A stretch of 30,457 bases of DNA from Isohypsibius dastychi. Taxonomy: Eukaryota; Tardigrada; Eutardigrada; Parachela; Isohypsibiidae. The notes under the pieces are model-generated. The model was not told the origin of the DNA. It did not search any database and was given only the letters and a program-made list of their open reading frames with translations. Numbering within the stretch: position 1 is the stretch's first letter; the number at the start of each line of letters is the position of its first letter. The stretch covers positions 1-30,457 of the forward strand of contig JAQIWT010000164.1 of the NCBI GenBank assembly GCA_034696485.1, written 5' to 3'. The translations under genes and the position numbers were made by a program. Positions 1 to 10,651 of this stretch are shown piece by piece.

Positions 1-488
1 ACAGTACTTTGTTCTGCTCCAAGATTGATTCTTTTATTCGGTTATTTCGTAAGTTACAGCGTTTTAAAATCTTTAGGGGTAAATTTTAAGAAACCTGAAA
101 GTCACAGAAAGTTCTCTGACGGTCAGAATCAAGTTGGCACTTCAGCTCGAAGGTTAAGATAGTTAATCTCTAAAGAAATTCATATTATGAGTTTTATATC
201 TGCACTGGAAGTTTTTTAACTTTTCCTTGCGCCAAAGATCAACCAATTATTGCGCGCAAAATCTGTTTTAGCAATCCAGTAGATCAACCTTTTGAATATG
301 AATATTCACTGGAACTTGATAGCAAGTATCGTCCGAACGCGCACAGGTTTGGTTTTCGCCAGGCCACTAATTTTATACCCTGTTGTCCTTAACGAACTCT
401 TCGCAAATAAAAGAAGCTTGGCGCTTTTGGGGGCAATATCTCAGTTTGTCAGGCGGACGAATATTACAAAGGTCACAAACATACGTAC
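1..488 (-). other. Intron of the Cav3 gene, continuing off the left edge
   Basis: The last visible channel exon ends at 489 with the donor CAA|GTACGT, right after the pore-helix residues VTIFQ. The next expected residues are the domain II filter (a TQEDW-like motif). I searched the minus strand of this stretch for such an exon and found none, so it is read as intron. The short open frames on both strands here resemble nothing known. Confidence 0.6.
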
Positions 489-3400
489 TTGGAAAATTGT
501 TACGAAACTCCACAGAAACGTATCAAAATTGGTACGGGGACAAACACGGACTCCATCACGGTTTACTTTACACAAGCGGTGACATCCAAATATCTGCATG
601 CTCATAATGCTAGATCGGAACAAACAACTCTATACTCCATTACTAAACATAAATTAGTCGGGAAGACATGGGAAAACCAATCACAGCAAACAAAACATGC
701 GAACTGCAGGCAGAAGATAAAACAAAACCAAATATCAAAACAAAATAATCTGACTTACCTGAAGATGAAGATGAACAATAGTAACAGAGCAAAAAATGTC
801 GCCACATTATCCATCGTTTTGATCATGATGACCAGTTGACGCTTCAAAGCCGGCATGAAGCGGACAAGTTTCAATATGCGCAATAATCGGAAAGTACGGA
901 GAACAGATAGCCCACTTCCTCCAGCTTGCAGAATTTCCAACAAGCTAAAATGTAAAACACGGGTAAGCATACATGTCTGGAAACGTGTTACCGTCGGAGA
1001 GTACCACGAAAGATAAATTTTACTAATAAAATATAAGATGAATACCTGTACGATTGTGATATAATATTACGAATAATATACACACAATATATATAATAAA
1101 TAATATATTGTATGTTCCATTGTACAATACACAATAAATTGTGTATTATACTATGTTTATAATATTATATATATGTAACATGTATCATATATATTGCAAT
1201 GGAATGGTGTACGATATAAGCTTTTTTTATGTATAGAAATATTATAGTATAATAATACAGTATAGATGAATCTTTATAACATAAGTCTAATTACAATGAC
1301 ATTCCTCCTTACCTGAGCAAGACGATGATACAATCGAACAAATTATATCCATTGCTTAGATATCCGAATAATCCTTCAGCGATCATTTTCAACAGCATTT
1401 CGATGCAAAATAATGCCGTGAAGAAAAAGTTGAGGTATTCCAAAACCGTCGCCAATTCATCAGGCTATAAACAAACACAACTGAGGGTTATAATTTGCTC
1501 AATCCACAAGGTCCAAACAATTATTTTTTACTTGTTGATGATGTTCCGCCCCCATGCTCAAGGTATTAATCAAAATCGCAACTAAAATCCCGCGTTGAAA
1601 CAACTTTGTATTCGCGAAAACTTGAATCCTTGCTCGAAATGCAGAACAAACGATCATGATAGGGTGCCGAGTTTTCTGCATATCGTCGATTTCATGTTCC
1701 CAGAAGTAACTGGTGTCCTCGATATCACAGTTCCGGTTGAACATCGCACGTCTCGCGAGATCAATGGTCACAACGGGAGACGATGATTCTTTCGTCGAAG
1801 GAGCTAAGAAAAGAAGCCGTTAAAGACGAACACTGAAAAGGTCAAGACATTTGAAGAAGTCCTATAAAAAAATGATAATCCAGCGAAAAGCATAATCTGA
1901 ATATCCGATTTACGGGAATTATCTAACACCATAATGATGCGGCATGATGACGTCAAACTGATCACCTACAAGCGGACTTACTTGACATTTTCTGGACGAT
2001 TCCTTCCGCGGCTACAGCGCTAGGACTGGAGCTGGAATTTAAATGCTGTGAAGTATGCGCTACTGATTCCGGGGAAGTGTGACCGCTGACTGGTTTCCCT
2101 CTTCCAGACGCATTTTGTTCGTCGGCGAAGGAAACACTTGAAGACCGGTCATATGTCGGTCTTTGCTGCGAAAGTGATGCATGAGCTGCCGTTTGGACGT
2201 CCAGCATCCGCTTTCCATAATCATAGGGTACAAGGGCAAAGCTTCCTTCTAAAGATTGTTCGGGATGCCGTTCGCAAGACATCTCACTGACGTTTCTTTC
2301 CGGTGGGATAAACGCTGAAAATTATTAGAAACATTAGTAAATTATTAGCTATATAGTAAAATGTTAGTATATACTAGTATGGTAGTCGTTTGTCAGTGAA
2401 TCAATTATTATTTGGAGCCCAAACAAAGGCCACAGAACTTATTTTATGCTACATACAGTCACCACAGTTGATACTTGCCTTCCTTTCCGTAATATCCTTG
2501 GTTCGACCGTTTGAGCATTTGCTTTCTAATTTTCGTTTCTTGTGCTTCGGCATAGTAGGCTTTTGCTTTCCTTTTGGCTCTCCTCCATAAATGACCCGCA
2601 TATCGAACAAGCTCGCGGTAACAACTTGCCGGCTCCGCACCACTACCTAGCGAACTCGTTGAATGATACCGCGCTCTTTCGGCGATCATCCTTTCGGTTT
2701 CTCGCTTTTTCGTTTCCGAAAACTATGGTTAAAAAAAGATTTTTTGTTGAATTTGCAGCAGATCTGCAGGTACTGTAATCCACACTTACCTGAGTGGCAA
2801 TCACCACGAGACACAAGTTGATCATGAAGAAGGATCCGATCTAGAACATAACGATTACATTTTATAAAAAGGCGGCATGTTTAAAGGATGATTTGATACG
2901 TACGACGATCAGAATCACAAAGTATATGAAGACCCAAAAACTATGGGCATCTTGCACCAGATACATGATCTCAGACCAGCCTTCCAGCGAAATCACCAGA
3001 AATATTGCAACCCACGCAGTTCCTGTAACCAAACACGTTAAAACACTTTCAACGTCCTGATGGGATCACTGTACCTATATTGTCAAAAGAAATTGCTCCA
3101 AGGAATGGATTCTTCTCGGTAGGCCGGCACACTCTGAAAATATGGAAAGACTTTAATATTAAATAATATTTAATATCAAACATGCAGAGTAAGGAAAAAA
3201 ACGCATTTTTTGCCACGTGTATTAGGTTCAAGATAAATCATTTCCAAATGTATCAAATTCGGTGACAAAACGACAAGCAGATTCATTCAGATATTACGGA
3301 GCTCGTGATCATTTGAACTGGGTGTTTTTCTATAAAATTATGGGGTTGATAAAAACGGTACTCACGTATAATATTGATGCCAATTAATGCAAGTATTAGC

Positions 3401-6400
3401 CGGTATTGATGCGGTATTATTGGTCCATATAAGGTCGTTTAATGAGCCATTGCAAACTCGATTGTTCTCAATATAAGGTGGAAGATTTTCGCAAGAATGC
3501 ATCCCATCGTCTTTTTGAAGCGAACACACATACTCCAAATAAGTATGTTGAGGTTCGTAATACTTTGGAATCCCGCTGTTAACGATTATTCCATTCATAT
3601 TCGAAAGCCCCAGCGTGTCATTTAGCAAAACATATCATACCGAGGGAAGGTAATATTCCCACTTGCGCTGAGCGAGCATCGATTTCTTAACAATCCAGCC
3701 CAAAGTTGTACGCCAACAATTCCGAACGCTGTGAATACAACCAGTGTAATTACAAGTAGAAATCAGACGTTGAGAACATGAGCGACACTTACAAAAAAAT
3801 ACAAAAAAGGCAAGAAGAAAGGTGCTGCCCAACATGGGCAATGTATCAAGAAGTAACATCACTAGAATCCGCATACCTAAATGAACAAAATTGAGTACAT
3901 ATCATCACATGAGTCGTTATTTTCAGAATTTTATGCAACGGAGAACTAGTAAAACATTATTGATTGTTAATTTATTGGAATTTTTTCCTATCGGAGCACC
4001 ACACTTGGTACATTCATAACTTTGCATTATTGTGAGCAGTCTCCTTGATTTCTGAATTCAACTCACTTGGCACGCGGTTAATAGCACGAAGTGGTCGGAG
4101 AACTCGAATCGTTCTTATCGCAGAAAGATTCATATTCTCCATATTGACCAAATACTCTATCACCCTGAAAAACTGTACAGTCAGAAACCATTATTTTGAA
4201 ACGAACATAATTTGAGTCCAACCCGGAAATGACGATGAAAAAATCCAGTCGGTTCCTGGAAATGATCAGAGTTAAAATAGGACAACCGGTTGATTGATCA
4301 ATTTCAAGAACCAGGAATCGGCGAGGTACGTTCTTTTCCCGAAAACTCCCATCGCCATCATTTTGATCAGCATTTCCAGCTACAATTTAATACAGACATG
4401 AAACATAGCAAATATTTCAACACTCAGATTATTTACCATGAAAAACGCAAATATTAAATGGTCGATTATTGCCAGGACATGACATCCAGGTGTATCACAA
4501 ATTCCATCACAGGGCTGATATCTGCAAAAGTTTAAACGTCGTACTCGTATTCTGGTTTTTGAATTTGATAGAACAATACTTACAATGCCAACGTCGTGCA
4601 GTTTAGAAGAATAACGGCCATGCTGATCCTTTCAAACCAAGTAAACATACAAACAGTCAAGGAAAACCGTTGGTGGAATATGGTGACCTTTGGCTGTGGT
4701 GGCAGCAACAAGAACGACTTCTATCCAGAATGTTTTGTATATACGCTATATTATTTATGATATTTGAAATGAACTCCAACCTGGACTTTTCGTTATCACT
4801 AATTTATATTTTAGTACGTACTGATTTCAGTCAGAAATCGTACAAAAACTGTATTTTTGTATTAATATTTGTATAAAATTGATGCGTAAACGACCTATTG
4901 AATGCAGAGTTCTTTCATGAAAGTATAAATTTTGCTACAGTATATCTGGAGTATTTTAATTAAATTATTTTGCCAAGATATTCGATAGGCTGTCATCAGA
5001 TCATGGAAGCCAGAAATTACTAGCAACCAGCGCCAAACCAGATCAGCTTTCTAATCGAGCTGGGAATGCTCCCCCCGATCATTCCGTAACTCGTTTCCCA
5101 TGTATTGTACTGTATGCTATCTAGTGCGGAATAGAAATTCATTCGATGCAATCCGGTGCGATGCGAGGAAGCCTTTTTCATTTGAATGAAAAATTAACCA
5201 ACTTGGTTCCACTCTCTTTTTCCCGATTGGAAAAAGCCTGGCCCGACAAAAAATCTAATATTACTTTTCTCCTTTAATCCGATTGATTTGATCATTAATC
5301 AATAAGTCGATGAAGCGAATAATACGGGGCCGCAGTTTTCTGCTTTTAAGATCCCCGAACAAAAACAGTGCGCCTGACCCGGGACGTTTCATGAGTGTAA
5401 TAATGGCACGTTTCACGTTCATTGAACAGCTTTTTCACTGCCAAACTCTGCTGCCAAAAAACCCTCCTCACATTCTCAGACAAGGGAGAAAATCCGGGAT
5501 AGCGTGTGTGCGCCATCGAGCAGTTTCCGGTCCGAAGAAAGTATGTCTGAAATGAGTTTAATAGACTTCCTATACACGCACTCAAATTCCCATTTCTTCA
5601 GTGTGGCTAGCCAACAAAAACTGCACCATCTCAAAGCAAGGCCGGCAAATTGATATGGAACCCAAATTGTTTAAATCTGTAAAGAAGGAAAAAGAAATTC
5701 GATGCTAGCTCTTCCTGAAAAAAAACGAACAATGAATCTAGAACGATTTTTTTATTTTGCTATTATGGGAATCGGAAATGCCTTCGGGAACATATCATAT
5801 GTCAGAGAAATGAAAGCGATGTAATAATCAATCATAGTAAACTGGCTCGCGTGATTTCTGCGGGATGTGTGAAATCTGCTCAACTTTCTCGCATCATTTT
5901 GGTTAAAGAAATTCACTTGTACAAACAAACACATTACTACAATCCACAGTCGAAAAAAACATCAAACTTTCAACAGTTGATCAAGCGTGAGTGTCGCAAA
6001 ATATTAATGGGATAGACTAGCATGCATTTCCCCGATCGATCAATGTCTTTATAGTTCTCCCAAAATGGTCGATTTTTTAGAGTGAGCCGAGTTCCTTGTC
6101 AGACTTTTGAGCTTCAAACAGCAAGACATGAATTGACCAAGCGTAATTTCGACCGATTTCTAACACTCTAGCAAAAACTTCGCGGCCTCGCCCAGGGCAA
6201 AAATCGTTGATTACCGTGCAACAAAAATGCTAACCCGGAAAACTCAGAATCTATTTCTTACATTTTACATCATTGTAAAACAATATCATATTTTCTCCGA
6301 TCTATTTCAATCTATTTCAGTAAAAAAGTACGACTTGTGGTAAGTTTGGTTTAGAAACTCAAACTTTTTCAACAGATTAAAATAGTTCTTAAAGGTCACC

Positions 6401-8807
6401 ATGGCTACTATGGCTCTAACATCTTCCAAATTACATAATCGCTTTTACCGCACAAGCAAATTCGATGAACATGGCTTGCTCTCTAAAGAACAAGGAACGA
6501 CATCTTAAAGTGATGTCCTCGGTTTTTCATCTCGTCGGTCTTGCATTCTGCATTTGATCGTGTGGATCCTTATTGAATGACTGCTACGAGACAAATTAAA
6601 TCCCAACTTGTGGGATCACTGGAGCTCAAAGACGTGATGTGATTATGCAAAAAACCCCCATTCCGTCTATGTACTAGTCCAATTCTCTCCGACAATACTT
6701 TCCAACCCCACCGCCGTCACAACTTCGGAGAAAAAGCTAGACAGCTCCACCACTTCCCTTTTCCCTTTCCTGCTTCCTGCAATTGACAAGCTTTCGCTGA
6801 TTCTCATCGGGCTGCTCGTATTTCCGATCCGAGGCTTTGAAACAAATTACTTCTTGTTTAAGATTTCCTTGATCACAAGCCAAGCGTTATTCAAAGAAAA
6901 AACAAGCGCGCCGTTGACACCGCGCAAGAGGCAAATCAGAGCAGTGGCCACACCGGAAAGAGATGAGAAGAAAAGGGAAGAAAGTTTTATCTATAGGTCA
7001 TACAAGTGTAGTATTACATCAAGTAGTTGCTTCTTTTCCGGACCTTTGCGCAAATCAGCCTATCGATTAGCAATATCTCTCGACAACGTTCGCCGCTCTA
7101 CAAGAGCTATTCACTGCATATGTTCTCATGTGGTTTGCGTTCAGTATTGATTTAATGCCGAATCAAATTAATTGTCAGTGGTTTGCACACGCAACAAACT
7201 ACAGTAATGTTCTACTACGTCTCCTCCAATAAGTTCAAGCCACTTGCCTGTCTCCACTCAGTCAATCGACAGGGCGAAGGTGGCTTGAACTTATTGGAGG
7301 AGACGTATTCTACCTGTCCTCCCTGGGAGAGAAGCCATGCAATGTATGCCAGTTCGGCAAAGTTCGTAATCGAAACCACCGCTTGATCCGTTCCCTTCAC
7401 CATAAGCATGGCTCTCCGTGATAATCCAACTTGCCCGCTCAAAATATATTAGGTTAAGGGTAAAAAATAATTCACAAACCGAGATGAGAATTTTCATGTT
7501 TTCATTTGAATTTATATCGGAAAATTCACTTAAAGAGAAATTGAATGCAGTTTCAATCCGTGAATTTTTTTATGGAAGGCCGTGTTTGCAAATCAGCGAG
7601 TAATGTTTCCTTCTCAGTGGGAAATTAATGGTACTAGCGCAATCGGGAGCAGGAAGTTTGGTCCACTTGATGATTATTCATTCGTCGGCGTCGCCAGAGG
7701 TGTTTTTAGCGCGATCAATAATGAGACTCCCAGTTCACTTTCGGGACATATTGTTTGTTATTATCGTTGAAATCAAGCAATGTACTCAGTCCTATACTTG
7801 TCAAATTTGGACCTCAATTTCCTATCCTCTATTTGTCTGCCAGCTCGGCTCGATCTATATCAATTTTCCTATTACTCCTTCGCTCTGTTTGACACAAGGC
7901 AAATACGAAGAATTTAATATAATGAACCAACTCCGCGTAGTCTTCAAACTTGAAAAAAACTTCCCCCTACTAAATCAGATTTAATTATTCAAATTTTTGA
8001 GTTATTTCACACAACCGGACGAAAGTTAAAAAAACCTCTTTAATTATGTTAAAGATACAAAAACGCAGACCATACCAGAAGGCATCATTTATCATTCTTC
8101 CTCAATTAGAAAGCCCTTATTTTCCTCCATGTAATCACCACTCCCAGGGTTTAGCGGCATGATTTGAGAAATGCTGCGAAAACCAACAACTCAACAGCCC
8201 TTGCAACTGACTCTTCAATGCCCTGCTTGTTCATTCCCCCCGACAAGCTCTTGCATGTCCAACTAACCGGAAATTAATCATCTGAAACTTGGGGTGACTT
8301 CAGCACCTGAATGAGCTCCCTATTTCTTGGCAAGCAACATTTGACGTCAATTCCTTACCGAGATAATGAATCCTTGCGACATGAATCAAAGCTGCTGCCA
8401 CCACTGCCACAGCGCAACCCTTAATAATAATAATAACGCCAGGTCGTTCTGTCAAGAAAAATGTCAATTATTGAAAAAGGATATCTTGATAGCATCATCT
8501 GCAGGCAGATCCTCCTTATCCGCGAAGTTTGGGTGAAGAATAGAAAAGACACTGGAATAAAGCCGGGAAAAGGCAACGGCTCACTGGGCATGTAATCATA
8601 AAAGGTCACTTCGTTGTTATCAAAATTAGCCGATCCACCGGCAGCAGCAGCATCCTCCGCCGCTGGCAGATAATCGACGTCCTCAGATTTATTGCCGCTT
8701 TCCCCATCTAACGATGAAGGATGGCTCTCAGGAACCGATTCATTTATTACCGGTATAATTTCCGGTAAAGGCGCATCATAGCCATAATTAGGCATTTCGG
8801 AAGACAT
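489..8807 (-). CDS. cca-1: T-type (Cav3) voltage-gated calcium channel alpha-1 subunit, N-terminal half, partial
   Basis: Pore-forming subunit of a low-voltage-activated calcium channel in the plasma membrane. Exons, in order of transcription: 8807-8485, 4640-4584, 4521-4437, 4379-4312, 4255-4223, 4164-4067, 3876-3793, 3728-3641, 3575-3366, 3133-3075, 3022-2904, 2840-2790, 2722-2479, 2314-1982, 1803-1532, 1464-1313, 944-759, 609-489. They join to 861 codons with no phase conflict. Visible parts are domain I S1 ([13 protein letters not shown]), the S4 arginines R206/R209/R212/R215, the pore SLEGW with selectivity Glu382, and IS6 [12 protein letters not shown]. The I-II linker begins FSETKKRE, the region of the T-type gating brake. 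Domain II S4 ([18 protein letters not shown]) and the pore helix [14 protein letters not shown] follow. The T-type wording of these segments, rather than L or N/P/Q type, identifies the class. The ATG at 8807 is the first after an in-frame TAG. Domains III-IV and the domain II filter lie beyond position 1. The symbol is that of the C. elegans orthologue. Confidence 0.95.
1025..1260. repeat. AT-rich, palindrome-rich tract inside a Cav3 intron
   Basis: This part of the intron between the exons for IIS3 and IIS4 (945-1312) is almost pure A/T with many TATA and AATATAT runs. It includes a near-perfect short palindrome near 1126-1149, AATACACAAT-AA-ATTGTGTATT. It is much more AT-rich than its surroundings. 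No coding potential is seen. It is likely simple-sequence expansion. Confidence 0.6.
2315..2478 (-). other. GC-AG intron in the I-II linker of Cav3
   Basis: The exon ending at 2479 reads GGAAG followed by GCAAGT, the usual context of GC-AG introns. The acceptor is TTTTCAG before 2314. Only the GC donor keeps the frame: it joins codon phase 1 to an exon that reads [12 protein letters not shown] and stays open to its own donor. The nearby GT four bases downstream (GTATCA) would shift the frame and reach TGA within about ten codons. Confidence 0.7.
4641..8484 (-). other. U12-type AT-AC intron, first intron of the Cav3 coding region
   Basis: The 5' splice site on the minus strand is CAAG|ATATCCTTTTTC (intron starts at 8484), an exact match to the minor-spliceosome consensus ATATCCTT. 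Near the other end is TTTTCCTTGAC (4666-4656), matching the U12 branch-point consensus, with the branch A at 4657. The intron ends TTTAC|TTGG at 4641, so the terminal dinucleotide is AC and lies 16 nt after the branch A. No GT donor exists at the end of the upstream reading frame. Joining 8485 to 4640 gives CLQMMLSSWFERISM, which has the same spacing as the vertebrate T-type CLRTVCNPWFERISM. The intron is 3844 nt, against about 55-200 nt for most others in the window. Confidence 0.9.
7216..7307. repeat. Long foldback (inverted repeat) hairpin inside the U12 intron
   Basis: A 28-bp perfect inverted repeat (7216-7243 with 7280-7307) encloses a 3x6 internal loop, a further 6-bp stem (CCTGTC 7247-7252 with GACAGG 7268-7273) and a 15-nt terminal loop. 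The whole hairpin is 92 nt. It could form in RNA from either strand. It could be a small foldback transposon remnant or a source of small RNA; the sequence does not decide. Confidence 0.85.
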
Positions 8808-10651
8808 TCCAAGCGAATAATTCAGCAACAATTTCTACGGAATTTTCTCAGCGGAAACAACCCATATTAAATGCCGCTTAAACTCCATAAAAATTGGGCG
8901 TCATGAGAATGATAAACCGGCTGCTTGTCAAACAGCTAATTCGCTCGGATATCGACGAAAAAAATCGTTGCCGGTGACAATTGCCGGTTGCCGGTCCAAT
9001 CTATCGCCAACCAGCCGATGACAATTTAGCGTAAACATAAAAGCCATTAGCACAACATGGAAGATTTCCTTCATAGGGAATCGAGTAGCTGATCTGGGAG
9101 CAAGCAAGACTCTCGTACCTTAGCAAGAAAGAGGGTTCACACAGCGTGGGAAGAGGAAGGAAGGGCAGGAGTAAACTCTGCGGGAACAGCCCCCCGGGAA
9201 ACCCGATCGAAGTATGACAATCGGATATGCTAGCTGCTAGACCGTTGCCGAAAAACACCGCCTTCTAACCGCTGAGGTGACAAAACCCCGATAAAAACCG
9301 GCGTCCCGGAGACCCGCAATCATCGACTCAATAAGACAAGGGCTTCGTCATTAAATATCACGATTGCGCAACAGCTTATCAGAACCCACAATTTTAATCG
9401 TTATTCCATATTTTATCAGCCAACTAACCCTATGGTCAACAACAAGCCCTGTTCTTATAAACTGAGCACAACATGATCAATATGTTCCTGGCTAGCTACA
9501 TTTGAGTTCAACCACGAAGAACGGATTTTCCCAACATTCCATGCTATCCGAATTCAATACCAAGGTGGGAAAAAGTTGTTTGATGACGGAGTCGGAAAAC
9601 TCAATCCATGTGCTCCAAGTTAATATTTTCCAGATCAGGCTGTAGATGGAGCTGGCGAACTCAACTCAAGCTTTGAACCTCCTCCATTAATGCTTAATTC
9701 TGCTACACTTTTTTGCGGCGAACCAAGCGGACTATGTGGGTAGACCAGACCGGAAAGACAAGACTGCCAAAAACGGGAGCCCAACTTTTCTACTGAATGA
9801 TCTTGGGGAATAGTGCTAATAAATTTTTACTCCCCGTCCAAATAAGAAAGCCGCACCCAACTGTCAAGAAATGCTGTCTAATCCGTCTTTTGACCTTCTG
9901 AGCGCGGGGAAGCGAGAAAGTGATAGTTATGGATAATTTGTTTAAAACGAAGCCCAAATATTCCCATAGGAAGACAAGTCAATATGGATCGCTCCATGGC
10001 GCTTCACTGTTAACTATCTTAGTGCTACGGGAGAGGGGGTTCTGCTTGCTGAACTGGATATAAGCGATGAATATTCCAGAGTCAGCTAATCGCTCTCTTA
10101 GCGCCGCCAATCCATTCCAAGTGCATTCTTCCATCTCCAGAAAACACTTGTACATATTGGTAAGAAAAGAGTTATGAGCGTATCAACCCTGTCTTTCTTC
10201 GCTCCAATCTTCAAGTTGCGCAACAAGAAAATCGTAATTTATTACAACATTTCAAGTGGCGAAAACAAATTACAACACATTTCATGCATCTAATCTCGAT
10301 CGATCAGAAACATTTCCTATCCCAAGCTTAACAAAACCGATAAAAAATATATAATTAAGCATTCAGCTCAACCGCACCTAATGTCCATCAACTCAGTAAT
10401 ATTTCTTTACAAGACTATCGAAGGACACCAAGAGGTTACACATGTTGGAAGGTTAAAACAGGAAAACATGAGCTCAAACCCAAAATGCAAATGCATGCTA
10501 AAACTGGAACAACCATACTATCTATGACTATAAAAATTAAAGGCACGATATTATTGGGTAAAAAAGGTCAACAGAGCTAGCAGATCAAACAAAATAGCTA
10601 CCACTTGTTAAGTTGATAAGAATTTAAAACATGTAAAATCAGAACGAATCC
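8808..10651. other. Intergenic region between talin 3' end and Cav3 start
   Basis: About 1.8 kb with no convincing gene. It should hold the talin 3' UTR (right part) and the Cav3 promoter and 5' UTR (left part), since both genes run on the minus strand. An AATAAA on the minus strand lies at 10243-10238, about 410 nt after the talin stop, and is a possible poly(A) signal. Three copies of TTGCCGGT lie at 8968-8995 upstream of the Cav3 start codon. The open frame at 9258-9001 shows no family features. Confidence 0.5.

Noticed and set aside
4641-4720. A GT-AG style upstream extension of Cav3 exon 2 (acceptors CCACAG or GGATAG near 4700-4725)
   Set aside because: It reads open for a short way, but the residues do not match the family and no exon could donate to it. 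The AT-AC join to 8485 gives exact conserved spacing.
5310-5585. Overlapping open frames on both strands inside the large Cav3 intron
   Set aside because: No start context, splice signals or family motifs; both strands are open, as expected by chance.
8422-8434. AAT trinucleotide run just inside the U12 intron donor side
   Set aside because: Only about four units; ordinary simple sequence.
9001-9258. Minus-strand 85-codon open frame between Cav3 and talin
   Set aside because: No recognisable motif, biased low-complexity Leu/Pro/Ser content and no splice partners.
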